From positions 62,001 to 126,000 of the forward strand of contig CAWFSJ010000005.1 in NCBI GenBank assembly GCA_963818505.1: DNA of 64,000 nucleotides. Direction: 5' to 3'. Each line of letters opens with the position of its first letter. Position 1 is the stretch's first letter. The position numbers were made by a program, and so were the translations under genes. Source of the DNA: JADKAV01 sp963818505. Lineage in GTDB: Bacteria > Actinomycetota > Actinomycetes > S36-B12 > UBA10799. Shown one piece after another: positions 42,011 to 50,996 of this stretch. Below the pieces are notes generated by a model, which was not told the origin of the DNA, made no database searches, and worked only from the letters and a program-made list of their open reading frames with translations.

Positions 42011-42136
42011 GTGGCCAAGAAGTTGAACCTGGAGGTCGACCTCGACCCGCAGATCACCGAGGACGAGGCCGGTGGACACGAATCCACCGACAGGGATCTG
42101 CTCGAGAACCGACCCCCGCATCACGACGCCGGCTGA
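42011..42136 (+). CDS. Possible 41-residue acidic protein
   Basis: A short frame from GTG to TGA reads MAKKLNLEVDLDPQITEDEA and ends in LLENRPPHHDAG. It is acidic in the middle and hydrophilic. Support: 36 of 41 sense codons end in G or C, in line with real genes here, and the frame fits neatly between tRNA-Gln and ispE. There is no clear Shine-Dalgarno and no recognised family. Confidence 0.45.
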   Translation: MAKKLNLEVDLDPQITEDEAGGHESTDRDLLENRPPHHDAG

Positions 42137-42143
42137 ACGATCC

Positions 42144-43058
42144 TCAGCGGGCGGGCACAACCCGGGCTCCGGGGACCGGACCGGGTGCGATCTTGGTCGA
42201 GCGGCAGAAACCCGTTCCGGACAACCCCACCGACAACTCCATCGCGTGGTCCGTATCGCGAGCCAGGAAGACACAGGTCGGACCACTGCCACTGACCATG
42301 GCTCCGAGTGCCCCATAGTCACGCCCGGCCTCCAGCAGCAGGTCCAACTCGGGCTTCATCGAGATTGCGGCTGCCTGCAAGTCGTTGTGCAGTAGCTGGC
42401 CGAGCGCCTCCGAATCCCCCCGGCGAAGCGCGACCAGCATCTGCTTCGGCACCCTCGGATCGGGGATGTCGTGGCCCTCGTTGAGCCGGTCGAAGGTCGC
42501 GTACACCTGCGGGGTCGACAGGTTGGTGAACGATGTGGCAACTACCCATACGAACTGACCGGTGGTCAGCACCGGGGTCAGGACCTCGCCTCGGGAGGCG
42601 CCCAGCGCGGTCCCGCCGTGCAAGCTGAAAGGTACGTCCGAACCCAACTCGGCCGCTATTTCGGACAGTTCGGCAGCGGTGAGCCCGAGCCCCCACAGCG
42701 CATTACACGCGACCAGTGCTGCTGCTGCGTCCGCGGAACCGCCAGCCATTCCGCCAGCCACGGGGATCTGCTTGGCGAGGTCCAGCTTCACCCCCGCGGT
42801 GATCCGGCTGCGTTTCTTCAGCAACTTGGCGGCCTTCACCGCCAGGTTGTCACCAACCCGGCCGGGCACCTTCTCCCCGGGGAGCAACTCCAGGGAGACC
42901 GATGTTCCGCCACTGTGAGCGACCATCTCGTCGACGAGGTCCACCGCCTGGAACACTGTTGCCAACTCGTGATACCCGTCCGGGCGCAACGGCCCCACGC
43001 CCAGATACAGATTGATCTTGGCCGGGGCCTCGACGTTGACGGAGGAGGCGGGCGGCAC
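42144..43058 (-). CDS. ispE: 4-diphosphocytidyl-2-C-methyl-D-erythritol kinase
   Basis: GHMP kinase of the MEP isoprenoid pathway. The 304-residue protein opens VNVEAPAKINLYLGVGPLRPDGYHEL and has the ATP loop IPVAGGMAGGSADAAAAL near residue 97 and the late MVSGSGPTCVFLA. Normal length. The GTG at 43058 is taken as start although its ribosome site is poor. It follows rsmA by nine bases on the same strand, a conserved rsmA-ispE arrangement. Confidence 0.96.
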   Translation of the reverse strand: MPPASSVNVEAPAKINLYLGVGPLRPDGYHELATVFQAVDLVDEMVAHSGGTSVSLELLPGEKVPGRVGDNLAVKAAKLLKKRSRITAGVKLDLAKQIPVAGGMAGGSADAAAALVACNALWGLGLTAAELSEIAAELGSDVPFSLHGGTALGASRGEVLTPVLTTGQFVWVVATSFTNLSTPQVYATFDRLNEGHDIPDPRVPKQMLVALRRGDSEALGQLLHNDLQAAAISMKPELDLLLEAGRDYGALGAMVSGSGPTCVFLARDTDHAMELSVGLSGTGFCRSTKIAPGPVPGARVVPAR

Positions 43059-43067
43059 TCCTCAAGG

Positions 43068-43913
43068 CTAGGCCGACAAGAGGTCCGACTTCGCGCTGGC
43101 GAGCGCGGCGAACTGTTCGACTGTCAGCGACTCTCCGCGGCTTTCGGGGTCAACCCCGGCCAGCGCAAGTACCTCGAGGACATTCAACGGGGCGGCCCAC
43201 GTGCGCAAGGCACTGCGCAGCATCTTGCGCCGCTGGGCGAAGGCCGCGTCCACCGCGGCGAAAGTCGGCACCCGCAACTGCGGATCCGACACGGGACGAC
43301 GCGTGAACCCGACCAGTCCGGAGTGGACGTTGGGCGCCGGCCAGAACACCTCCGTGCCGACTTTGCCCACGAGCCTCGCGTCGCCGCACCAGGCCAGCTT
43401 CACACTCGGCACCCCGTAGCGGCGACTGCCCGGACCCGCTGCGAGCCGCTCGGCGACCTCCAGTTGCACCATCACCAGCGCGCCGTTGATCGATTCGTGC
43501 CGTTCCAGCGCGTTCAAGAGGATGGGCACAGCGGTGTTGTACGGCAGATTGGCGACGAGAGCGGTCGGCTCTTGGGCAAGTGGCAGTGGCTCCATCGCGT
43601 CCGCATGGACGACCGTCAAGCGCGAGGCCGTCTCGGGTGCGAGCTCACCCACCGTGACCGGCAGTTGCTCGGCGAGGCGGGCATCGATCTCGACCGCTTG
43701 AACCGCCGCCCCGGTCTCAAGCAGTGCCAACGTCAGGGAGCCGAGTCCGGGCCCGACCTCCAGGACCACATCACCGGGACCGACGCCGGACAGCCCCGCG
43801 ATGCGTCGCACCGTGTTGGGGTCGATGACGAAGTTCTGCCCGAGGCGTTTTGTCGGCTGAAGATCCATTTCCCGGGCCAACTGCCGGATCCGCGCGGGCC
43901 CCAGGAGCGCCAT
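43068..43913 (-). CDS. rsmA: 16S rRNA (A1518/A1519) dimethyltransferase
   Basis: RsmA (KsgA) dimethylates two adjacent adenines near the 3' end of 16S rRNA. The 281-residue protein has the start TKRLGQNFVIDPNTVRRI, SAM motif VLEVGPGLGSLTLALLE near residue 50, acidic VEIDARLAEQL and the catalytic NLPYNTAVPIL near 120. The ATG at 43913 shares one base with the tatD stop (TGATG). Confidence 0.97.
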   Translation of the reverse strand: MALLGPARIRQLAREMDLQPTKRLGQNFVIDPNTVRRIAGLSGVGPGDVVLEVGPGLGSLTLALLETGAAVQAVEIDARLAEQLPVTVGELAPETASRLTVVHADAMEPLPLAQEPTALVANLPYNTAVPILLNALERHESINGALVMVQLEVAERLAAGPGSRRYGVPSVKLAWCGDARLVGKVGTEVFWPAPNVHSGLVGFTRRPVSDPQLRVPTFAAVDAAFAQRRKMLRSALRTWAAPLNVLEVLALAGVDPESRGESLTVEQFAALASAKSDLLSA

Positions 43914-44770
43914 CAGAAGGCGCCGAACGCCTCGAAGGTGTTGGCACGAACCTGCTGGCACAACTGGTCCAGGTCCGCGCCGAGGTGTTCTGCCATCGCG
44001 GCCAGGGTCTGCGGGATCAGGTAGGAAGCGTTCGGCTGCCCGCGGTGGGGCATTGGCGCGAGGAAGGGGGCATCGGTCTCCACCAGGATTCGGTTGTCCG
44101 GCACCACGTCGAGCGCCTCCCGCAGGGCACCGGCGTTCTTGAAGGTGACGACCCCGGCGAACGAGCAGTACCAACCGCGGTCGCCGACCTCCCGGGCGAA
44201 CGCCGCGTCACCGCTGAAACAGTGCATGACGACCCGCTCGGGTGCGCCCTCGTCGTCCATGACCCGCAGGATGTCCGCGTGCGCATCCCTGTCGTGGATC
44301 ACCAAGGCTTTGTCGAGTTCCTTCGCCAAAGCGATGTGAGTGCGGAAGGACCACTCCTGCGCTTCGCGGCCCGGCGAATCGGTCCGGAAGAAGTCGAGGC
44401 CGGTTTCGCCTATTGCCACAACCTGTTCGTCGCGGGCAAGATCCTCGATCCCGCGCCAGGCAGACTCCAACGCCCTCATCCCGTGCTCTGCGTGGATGCG
44501 CGGCGCCTCATTCGGGTGCAACGCGACTGTGGCCTTGACCTGGGCCCAGGCATTGGCGATGGCCACCGACTCCTGACTGCTGGCCACGTCCACACCGACC
44601 TGGATGACACCCTCGATACCCACTGCCTGCGCGGCCGACAGCGCCAAGTCGATCGCGAGGCCCGGTTCACCGTCGCGGCCCTGCGCCCCGATGTCCAGGT
44701 GGCAGTGACTGTCCACCACCGGCGAGGGCAACGGCTGCGGCAACGGGGGGAACCCGCTCGGCAAGGTCAC
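43913..44770 (-). CDS. tatD: TatD-family metal-dependent DNase
   Basis: A 285-residue TIM-barrel hydrolase. Metal ligands: VDSHCHLD (HxH) near residue 20, the Glu in IGETGLDFFR near 110, His in LVIHDRDAHAD and MHCFSGD, and the Asp in VETDAPFLAP. Acts on DNA ends; also linked to tRNA and protein quality control in some bacteria. The GTG at 44770 overlaps the metG stop (GTGA) and gives a short proline-rich N-terminus before the first motif. Confidence 0.93.
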   Translation of the reverse strand: MTLPSGFPPLPQPLPSPVVDSHCHLDIGAQGRDGEPGLAIDLALSAAQAVGIEGVIQVGVDVASSQESVAIANAWAQVKATVALHPNEAPRIHAEHGMRALESAWRGIEDLARDEQVVAIGETGLDFFRTDSPGREAQEWSFRTHIALAKELDKALVIHDRDAHADILRVMDDEGAPERVVMHCFSGDAAFAREVGDRGWYCSFAGVVTFKNAGALREALDVVPDNRILVETDAPFLAPMPHRGQPNASYLIPQTLAAMAEHLGADLDQLCQQVRANTFEAFGAF

Positions 44771-46305
44771 TTGGTGTCCAAGCGGGGGAACAACGCCGCC
44801 CCCTTGGTCACGGTGGACCCGGGCGCAAGTTGACCCCATTGGGCAACGTCGGTGACTGACTGCTCAGCCAAGTCACCTGCGGCGCCGAGGCTGTCCCAGA
44901 TCTTGACCGAGGACTTCGGCATCACGGGGTGGTAGAGCACCGCGATGGCCCGCAGCGATTCGCAGATCGTGTAGAGGACGGTGTCCAGTCGGGTAGCGGA
45001 CTGGTCGTCCTTGGCCAGCACCCACGGCTGCTGTTCGGTCACGTAGACGTTGACCGCGTCGACGAACTCCTTGATAGCCAAGATCGCGTTGCTGAAATCC
45101 AGTTGCAGCATGGCGGCATCCGCGCGTTCAGCGGCAGCGACCAGCAACTCCTGCAGCGCAAGGTCGGCGTTGGCGTAGTCGCCAGGTTCGGGCAGCAGAC
45201 CTTCGCGGTACTTGCCAATCATGGCGGTCGCGCGGGAGGCCAGGTTGCCCAGTCCGTTGGCCAGTTCCGCGGTGTAGCGGGCGGCCATGTCCTCCCACGA
45301 GAACGAGCCGTCCTGGCCGAACTGGATCGCGCGCAGGAAGTAGTAGCGGAAGGCATCCGATCCGAAGTCGTCGATGATCTGATCCGGCGAGATGCCTGTG
45401 AGCTTGCTCTTGCTCATCTTCTCCCCGCCCACGAGCAACCATCCGTGAGCGAACACCTTCTCAGGCAGAGGCAGATCCGCCGCCATCAGCATCGCCGGCC
45501 AATACACCGCGTGGAAGCGAAGGATGTCCTTGCCGACCAGATGTACGTCCGCGGGCCAGATCGAGTCGAACTTCTGCTGGTCCTGGCCATAGCCGATGGC
45601 TGTGATGTAGTTCAGCAGCGCGTCGAACCAGACGTACACGACCTGTTGCTCGTCCCACGGAAGCGGCACCCCCCACGACACACTTGAGCGCGACATGGAG
45701 ATGTCGTCCAGGCCGCCGCGGATGAAGGAGACCACTTCGTTGTAGGCGCTCTTGGGCTCAACAGCCGAAGGGTGGCGCTCGTAGTGTTCCAGCAGGCGGT
45801 CCTGGAACGCTGCGAGCTTGAAGAAGTAATTCGTCTCGTGCAGCATCTCCACCGGACGGTCGTGGATGGGGCACTTGCCGTCCACGAGGTCGCCGACGCG
45901 CTTGAACTCCTCGCAACCCACGCAGTACGGGCCTTCGAAGTCCGCCTCGTAGACGTAGCCGTTCTCCTTCAGCGTCTCCCAGAACTTCTGCACACCGATC
46001 CGGTGACGGTCGCTGGTCGTGCGGATGAAGTCGTCATTCGCGGCGTCTATCGTGTCGAGCACGGGCTTCCAGGACTCCTCGACCAGCCGGCTGGCCCACT
46101 CCTGCGGCTCGACGCCGTTCTCGCGTGCGGTCCGCTCGACCTTGGTCCCGTGTTCGTCGGTGCCGGTGAGGTAGAAGACCTCCTCCTGACGCTGCCTGCG
46201 CCAACGGGTCAGCACGTCGCCGGCAACCGTGGTGTAGGCGTGGCCGATGTGCGGGGCATCGTTGACGTAGTAAATGGGCGTCGTTACGTAGAACGCCTTG
46301 GTCAT
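44767..46305 (-). CDS. metG: Methionyl-tRNA synthetase
   Basis: Charges tRNA-Met. The 512-residue class I synthetase has the start FYVTTPIYYVNDAPHIGHAY with HIGH near residue 19, a zinc knuckle with CVGCEEF near 130 and GKCPIHD shortly after, and KMSKS (GGEKMSKSKLTG) near 297. It lacks the C-terminal tRNA-binding domain of E. coli MetG, like most short actinobacterial forms. A Shine-Dalgarno (GGAGA) precedes the ATG. A palindromic element lies in the 193-bp gap upstream. Confidence 0.97.
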   Translation of the reverse strand: MTKAFYVTTPIYYVNDAPHIGHAYTTVAGDVLTRWRRQRQEEVFYLTGTDEHGTKVERTARENGVEPQEWASRLVEESWKPVLDTIDAANDDFIRTTSDRHRIGVQKFWETLKENGYVYEADFEGPYCVGCEEFKRVGDLVDGKCPIHDRPVEMLHETNYFFKLAAFQDRLLEHYERHPSAVEPKSAYNEVVSFIRGGLDDISMSRSSVSWGVPLPWDEQQVVYVWFDALLNYITAIGYGQDQQKFDSIWPADVHLVGKDILRFHAVYWPAMLMAADLPLPEKVFAHGWLLVGGEKMSKSKLTGISPDQIIDDFGSDAFRYYFLRAIQFGQDGSFSWEDMAARYTAELANGLGNLASRATAMIGKYREGLLPEPGDYANADLALQELLVAAAERADAAMLQLDFSNAILAIKEFVDAVNVYVTEQQPWVLAKDDQSATRLDTVLYTICESLRAIAVLYHPVMPKSSVKIWDSLGAAGDLAEQSVTDVAQWGQLAPGSTVTKGAALFPRLDTK

Positions 46306-46395
46306 GTGGGTCTCCTGCAGTGGGCTTGTACCAGTTTAGAAGCCACCCGCCGGCGACTCACCCGCGCGGCCGATCCGGGCGCCGCCGCCGCCCTC

Positions 46396-46482
46396 GTTAG
46401 AGGTTGTCTAGTTCGTTAGAGGTTGTGCTGTTGGTTAGCAAAAACACGCGTGGATTCGCTAACCAGGGCCACAACCTCTAAC
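46396..46482. repeat. Palindromic element copy 10 preceded by a half copy
   Basis: A left-half fragment (GTTAGAGGTTGTCTAGTTC, 46396-46414) runs directly into a full 68-bp element (46415-46482) with middles GCTGTTG and CAGGGCC and loop AACACGCGTGGA. The right flank is CAGGAC. The fragment suggests nesting or partial duplication. The remainder of the metG-rsmI gap shows nothing. Confidence 0.95.
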
Positions 46483-46498
46483 CAGGACGGGCCAACCC

Positions 46499-47329
46499 TC
46501 AGCGCGCCATCACCTTCTCGTAGAGCTCGCGGCGCGAGACACCGTTCTGCTTGGCGACCTGCGCCACCGCCTCGCTACGCCGCATCCCGGCGTCCACAAG
46601 CTCATCCACGGCCGCCAGCAGGTCCGGGGTTTCAGGTTGAACCGGCTGGCCACCCTGAACCACGATGGTCACCTCCCCGAGGATGTCGACCACCTTGCCG
46701 GCGAGTTCGCCCACGCTCGCGCGCAGGACCTCCTCGTAGGTCTTGGTCAATTCCCGGCACACCGCGGCCGGCCGGTCGGATCCGAAGATCTCAGCCATGT
46801 CAGCCAGGCAGGACGCAAGCCGGCGCGGACTCTCGAAGAACACCATCGTGCGCTGTTCGTCGGCAAGCCCTCGCAGTCGCGCCCGGCGCTGACCCGCCCT
46901 CCTGGGCAAGAACCCCTCGAAGCAGAAGCGGTCCGACGGCAGGCCACTGAGGGCCAACGCCGTGGTCACCGCACTCGGCCCGGGCAGACACGTCACCGGC
47001 AGACCCTCGTCAAGGCAGGCGCGGACGGCGGCCAAACCGGGGTCGCTGACCAGCGGCATCCCCGCATCACTGACGACCAAGACAGTGTTCCCATCGCGCA
47101 CAAGGTCGGCGATCTGCCCAGCGCGCTGCGATTCCACCGCGTCGAAGTGCGAGATCACCTTCCCGCCGATCCGCACGCCCAGATCCGCGGCCAGCCTGCG
47201 GGTACGCCGCGTGTCCTCGGCGGCCACGACGTCGGCGCCGGCCAGCGCATCGCGCAGTCGCGGCGAAGCATCAGCCGGATTACCCAATGGGGTCGCGGCC
47301 ACAATCAGCACGCCGTCACCGTGTGACAC
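46499..47329 (-). CDS. rsmI: 16S rRNA (cytidine-1402-2'-O) methyltransferase
   Basis: RsmI 2'-O-methylates C1402 in the decoding centre. The 276-residue protein has the tetrapyrrole methylase fold: LIVAATPLGNPADASPR, AEDTRRTRRL, LVVSDAGMPLVSDPG and LPGPSAVTTALALSGL. The C-terminal helical DNA-binding-like tail (DAGMRRSEAVAQVAKQNGVSRRELY) is present. The GTG at 47329 is chosen because GGAGG lies six bases upstream. It is divergent from pmt with 13 bp between start codons. Confidence 0.95.
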   Translation of the reverse strand: MSHGDGVLIVAATPLGNPADASPRLRDALAGADVVAAEDTRRTRRLAADLGVRIGGKVISHFDAVESQRAGQIADLVRDGNTVLVVSDAGMPLVSDPGLAAVRACLDEGLPVTCLPGPSAVTTALALSGLPSDRFCFEGFLPRRAGQRRARLRGLADEQRTMVFFESPRRLASCLADMAEIFGSDRPAAVCRELTKTYEEVLRASVGELAGKVVDILGEVTIVVQGGQPVQPETPDLLAAVDELVDAGMRRSEAVAQVAKQNGVSRRELYEKVMAR

Positions 47330-47342
47330 CTCGGACCTCCTT

Positions 47343-48866
47343 ATGCTGGCCCGCGTGAGCCTAACAACCGTTGCGCAGCCCTCGCAGGACGCGGCCCCGG
47401 TTGTCGACCGTGGCCCGAGGGGCGGCTGGTTCGGCTGGTTGGGCCCCGTGGGCATGGCCCTTCTGGCCGCCTTACTGCGACTGCCGAACCTCGGTCGTCC
47501 GCACGCGTTCGTGTTCGACGAGACCTATTACGCCAAAGACGGTCTGGCCCTGTTGCTGTTCGGCCACGAGATGGACGCGAAGAAGAAGGCCAACGAACTG
47601 CTGCTCGCCATGGACGGCAACCTCGAATCTGCCGCTTCCGTTTTCAAGGACAACCCGTCCTATGTCGTGCATCCGCCCTTCGGCAAGTGGGTGATCGCTG
47701 CGGGTCAAGCCGTGTTCGGCGCCGACCCGTTCGGCTGGCGGATCGCAGTGGCCATCGTCGGGATCCTGTCGGTGTTGGTGCTCGCGCGTGTGGTGCGCAG
47801 GCTTACGCGGTCCAACCTCCTGGGCACCATCGCGGGCTTCCTCATGGCGATCGACGGTATGGCCATCGTGATGAGCCGCACTGCACTGCTGGACGGCATC
47901 TTGTCCTTCCTAGTCCTGTTGGCCTTCGCGGCCCTATTGCTGGATCGCGACCGCTCCCGGCGGATATGGCCTCGGCGAGGACTGCGACCGTGGCGGTGGA
48001 CAGCAGCCGTTGCGCTCGGATTGGCGTGCGGCGTCAAGTGGAGCGGCTTGTGGTTCGTGCTCGCGTTCGGTTTGTTGACGGTCTTCTGGGACCTCGGATG
48101 GCGCCGTCAGCAGGGCCAACGCAACGCATTTCTGAAGACACTGGTGCGCGACGCACTTCCCGCTGCGCTGATCATGCTCCCGATCGCCTTCGTCACCTAC
48201 CTGGCCACCTGGTACGGGTGGTTCACCAGCGCGGGCTACCTGCGGACATGGGCCTTCGACAACGGCGGGTACACCGGGATCCAGGGGGCGTTGCGCTCAC
48301 TGGCGCACTACCACGCGGAAGCCTTCAGGTTCCATACGGGCCTGACCACCGAGCACTCATACCAAGCCAACGCGTGGGGCTGGCCGGTCCTCGCCCGGCC
48401 CACGAGCTTCCACTACGAGTCCGAGGGCCTGCAATGCGGCGGGGCAGAGGCCTGTTCACAAGAGGTCATCGCGCTGGGCAACCCAGTTCTCTGGTGGGCC
48501 GCGGTGCTTGCCCTGTTCCACCAGGTGTGGCGATGGGCCGCTGTGCGGGACTGGCGGGCGGGTGCTGTTCTGTGTGGTTTCCTCGCAGGCTGGGCGCCTT
48601 GGCTGCTGTTCCAGGAGCGCACGGTCTTCAGTTTCTACTCGATCGTCTTCCTCCCGTTCTTGGTCATGGGATTGACGTTGTCCCTCGGGACCGTCTTCGG
48701 CCACCAGGACGCCAGCCGCGAACGGCGCGTCAACGGCGCGATCGCCGTGCTGACGTTGCTGTTGATGGCCGTGGCCGCCGCTTGGTGGTTCTACCCCATC
48801 TGGAGCGCCGAAGTGATCACATACCACCAGTGGCAGATGCGGATGTGGCTACCAACCTGGGTCTGA
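47343..48866 (+). CDS. pmt: Protein O-mannosyltransferase
   Basis: A 507-residue polytopic glycosyltransferase that moves mannose from polyprenyl-phosphate-mannose to exported proteins. The first extracytoplasmic loop has the catalytic acidic pair in FVFDETYYAKDG near residue 57, and HPPFGKWVIAAGQ follows; several hydrophobic helices and a C-terminal four-helix PMT region (GWAPWLLFQERTVFSFYSIVFLPFLVMG read in parts) complete the family. Divergent from rsmI as in M. tuberculosis Rv1002c/Rv1003. Start at ATG 47343 or GTG 47355. Confidence 0.93.
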   Translation: MLARVSLTTVAQPSQDAAPVVDRGPRGGWFGWLGPVGMALLAALLRLPNLGRPHAFVFDETYYAKDGLALLLFGHEMDAKKKANELLLAMDGNLESAASVFKDNPSYVVHPPFGKWVIAAGQAVFGADPFGWRIAVAIVGILSVLVLARVVRRLTRSNLLGTIAGFLMAIDGMAIVMSRTALLDGILSFLVLLAFAALLLDRDRSRRIWPRRGLRPWRWTAAVALGLACGVKWSGLWFVLAFGLLTVFWDLGWRRQQGQRNAFLKTLVRDALPAALIMLPIAFVTYLATWYGWFTSAGYLRTWAFDNGGYTGIQGALRSLAHYHAEAFRFHTGLTTEHSYQANAWGWPVLARPTSFHYESEGLQCGGAEACSQEVIALGNPVLWWAAVLALFHQVWRWAAVRDWRAGAVLCGFLAGWAPWLLFQERTVFSFYSIVFLPFLVMGLTLSLGTVFGHQDASRERRVNGAIAVLTLLLMAVAAAWWFYPIWSAEVITYHQWQMRMWLPTWV

Positions 48867-48908
48867 TCGCACGCTGTTTCGCGGTTTGCGGGGCTAGGCT
48901 CAAGGGCC

Positions 48909-49301
48909 ATGAAGACTCCCGCACTCTTCGCCCTTACCGCGGCGCTCGTGGTGGTCGGTGCACCGGCACAAGCCAAGACCCCGGTGATGCGCGCCGTCCC
49001 GGGCAGTCGTGTGGTGACGGCCGGTCAGCAGTTCAGCATCGCCATCAAGGTGCGCAACCTGCGCGGGCCATCGAGCAGGAAGGTCTGCCTGTTCACCAAG
49101 ACAGGTGGGCGGTGGCGGCGGTTGAACGCGTGTGAGCGGGTCAGCGTCGGTTACACGTTCAAGCTGAGGGTCCGTCTGGGCAATGCCGCCATCGGTCGCA
49201 ATCGCTACGTGGTCGGCGCGGCCTCAGCCAACTCCGGGCGCCGCAAGCCCCCGGGCGTCCGCAGCAACAAGTTCCGACTGCGGGTCCTGCCTGCGACCTG
49301 A
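48909..49301 (+). CDS. Small secreted protein of unknown function
   Basis: A 130-residue exported protein: signal peptide MKTPALFALTAALVVVGAPAQA with an AQA cut, then a basic beta-rich domain (RVVTAGQQFSIAIKVRNL; YTFKLRVRLGNAAIGRNRYVVGA) reminiscent of an Ig-like surface fold, with two cysteines that could form a disulfide. No family recognised. It follows pmt by 42 bp on the same strand, so it could be an O-mannosylation client, which is speculation. Confidence 0.75.
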   Translation: MKTPALFALTAALVVVGAPAQAKTPVMRAVPGSRVVTAGQQFSIAIKVRNLRGPSSRKVCLFTKTGGRWRRLNACERVSVGYTFKLRVRLGNAAIGRNRYVVGAASANSGRRKPPGVRSNKFRLRVLPAT

Positions 49302-49306
49302 GGACC

Positions 49307-49423
49307 GATTGTTGCGTTGTTGAGGCTTTCCGCTTCGGCTTGCTGCGCTGTTGCTCATTGGCCGCCTTGAAACCAGCACCATCGCAACAACCGGGTCCGA
49401 ACACCGGCAACAACACAACAATC
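49307..49423. other. Long-range inverted repeat between a secreted-protein gene and tRNA-Ala
   Basis: GATTGTTGCGTTGTTG (49307-49322) and CAACAACACAACAATC (49408-49423) are complementary at 15 of 16 positions over an 85-base centre, which also contains CGCAACAACCGGGTCC partly complementary to GGACCGATTGTTGCG. It lies between convergent genes. Function unknown. Confidence 0.55.
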
Positions 49424-49436
49424 CAGGTGCCTTAAG

Positions 49437-49512
<76 letters not shown>

Positions 49513-49538
49513 AAGACTCAACCCAGGGTAGCAAGGGC

Positions 49539-50327
49539 TTAGTCGTTGACGGCCCGGGCGTGCTGGTACTCGGGGTAGGCGTACTCGTCGAGGCCCAAAT
49601 CGGACTCGGCGTCCTCGCCGGCACGCAAAGCAGCTGCCTGCTCAAGCATGCGCTCGGCTGTCCAGGGGCCGTTCTTCGTCGAATCGAGCTCGCGCGGAAC
49701 GGCCGTGGCCTTCGCGGCGCGCATGTAGGAGGGGATGGGCGCCTCAACCGGGTCCCAGGTCTTCTCTGCCTGCTCGGCCGGTGCCGCGTTCTGGGCCTCA
49801 TCAGCGCGACGACGACGCTGAGCAGCTGCCCGGGAGCGGGTGCGCGACTGCGAGCGAAGCAGGTACACATAGCCACCGAGAGTCAGCGCGCAGATCGCCG
49901 CGAGGGTGAATGGCAGGAACCCCAGCACTGCGGCCACCAGCGACAACACCGTGGCCGAACCCAGGGCGATCAGGACCCGGCGCCGGCGGCTGGCAGCCGC
50001 AGCGGTCGCCTGCTTGCGGACCTGCTCGGCGCGGGCGCGACGGCGGTGCTTGTCCTCGGGCATCCCCACGAAGGGGTCAATCCCGTGGTCGAGGTGTGCG
50101 TCAATCGCGGCGTCGGCGGGTGCGGTGTCGACGCGGCTGGCCATGGAACCCGGCTTGGCCGCCATGTCGTGGGAGCGGTGGCGGCGAACGGACACCGCAT
50201 GAAGGGACCGGCGGAAGCGCTGCGTGGATCGGGAGTCGCGGTATCTGTCCGACGTTCCGAGCCAGCGGGGAAGGAGAACTACCGCCCACATCCCGATGAC
50301 TGCAACGTAAAGGAGGCCTGTGAGCAC
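49539..50327 (-). CDS. GlpR/SepX-like divisome membrane protein
   Basis: A 262-residue membrane protein of the actinobacterial division family known as GlpR in Corynebacterium and SepX in Streptomyces. The N-terminus is a membrane helix (GLLYVAVIGMWAVVLLPRWL) followed by a basic cytoplasmic region, then a second pair of hydrophobic segments (VLIALGSATVLSLVAAVLGFLPF and AAICALTLGGYVYLL) and a long charged C-terminus. GlpR anchors the MoeA-like protein Glp and FtsZ at the septum; here the Glp gene is two genes upstream on the same strand, supporting the assignment. Confidence 0.82.
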   Translation of the reverse strand: MLTGLLYVAVIGMWAVVLLPRWLGTSDRYRDSRSTQRFRRSLHAVSVRRHRSHDMAAKPGSMASRVDTAPADAAIDAHLDHGIDPFVGMPEDKHRRRARAEQVRKQATAAAASRRRRVLIALGSATVLSLVAAVLGFLPFTLAAICALTLGGYVYLLRSQSRTRSRAAAQRRRRADEAQNAAPAEQAEKTWDPVEAPIPSYMRAAKATAVPRELDSTKNGPWTAERMLEQAAALRAGEDAESDLGLDEYAYPEYQHARAVND

Positions 50328-50354
50328 GCTCTGTAGCCTACGGGCAGCGCTACG

Positions 50355-50996
50355 TCAGGGCCCGGATTTGTCCGGCGTGTTCCGCGGATCGACGCGAGAC
50401 CCCCAGCCACGCCGTTGCTCGAGCCGGTCGGCCAACGGGATGGACAGTTCCTCCGCGGTGACCGCGTAGGTCACGTGATCGCGCCAATCGCCGTCGATGT
50501 GCAGGTAGCGCTCCCGCAATCCTTCGTAACGCAGGCCCAGTTTCTCCACCACCCGGATGCTCGGCTGATTCTCCGGCCTGATGTTTATCTCGATCCGGTG
50601 CAGGCCTCCCGCGAAACAGTGGTCAACAGCCATGGCTACGGCCATCGGCATCACACCTCGGCCGGCCACTTCCCGGTCGATCCAGTACCCGATATGGGCC
50701 CCCCGCAACGATCCGAGGTGGATGCCGCCGACTGTGACCTGGCCCCGGAAATGCCCGTCGACATCCAACGCGAACGGCAGCGTCGTTCCTGCCCGGGCCG
50801 CCGAGCGCAGCGTGCGCACCATCCCCCGGAACGTCGTAGGGGCATCCGATGCGCCCGGCGGCAACGTCGCATCCCAGGGGCGCAACCAGTCCGCGTTGCG
50901 CGCTCGGACGGTCTGCCATTGCTGGCGATCGCGCAGGCTCATGGGGCGCAGGCGGATACCGTTCCTGCCCAATGTGGCCGGCCACAGACGATTCAC
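50355..50996 (-). CDS. GNAT acetyltransferase, RimJ-like
   Basis: A 213-residue acetyltransferase. The acetyl-CoA site is DREVAGRGVMPMAVAMAVDHCF near residue 110 and the end RPENQPSIRVVEKLGLRYEG is typical of the RimJ/RimL group that modifies ribosomal protein N-termini. The true substrate is not known. It lies between glp and glpR in the same order as mycobacterial galU-moeA1-rimJ, and overlaps the Glp gene stop by four bases (GTGA). Confidence 0.87.
   Translation of the reverse strand: MNRLWPATLGRNGIRLRPMSLRDRQQWQTVRARNADWLRPWDATLPPGASDAPTTFRGMVRTLRSAARAGTTLPFALDVDGHFRGQVTVGGIHLGSLRGAHIGYWIDREVAGRGVMPMAVAMAVDHCFAGGLHRIEINIRPENQPSIRVVEKLGLRYEGLRERYLHIDGDWRDHVTYAVTAEELSIPLADRLEQRRGWGSRVDPRNTPDKSGP

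Noticed and set aside
46306..46395. T-box or other leader before metG
   Set aside because: No T-box consensus or specifier stem is visible and the leader is short.
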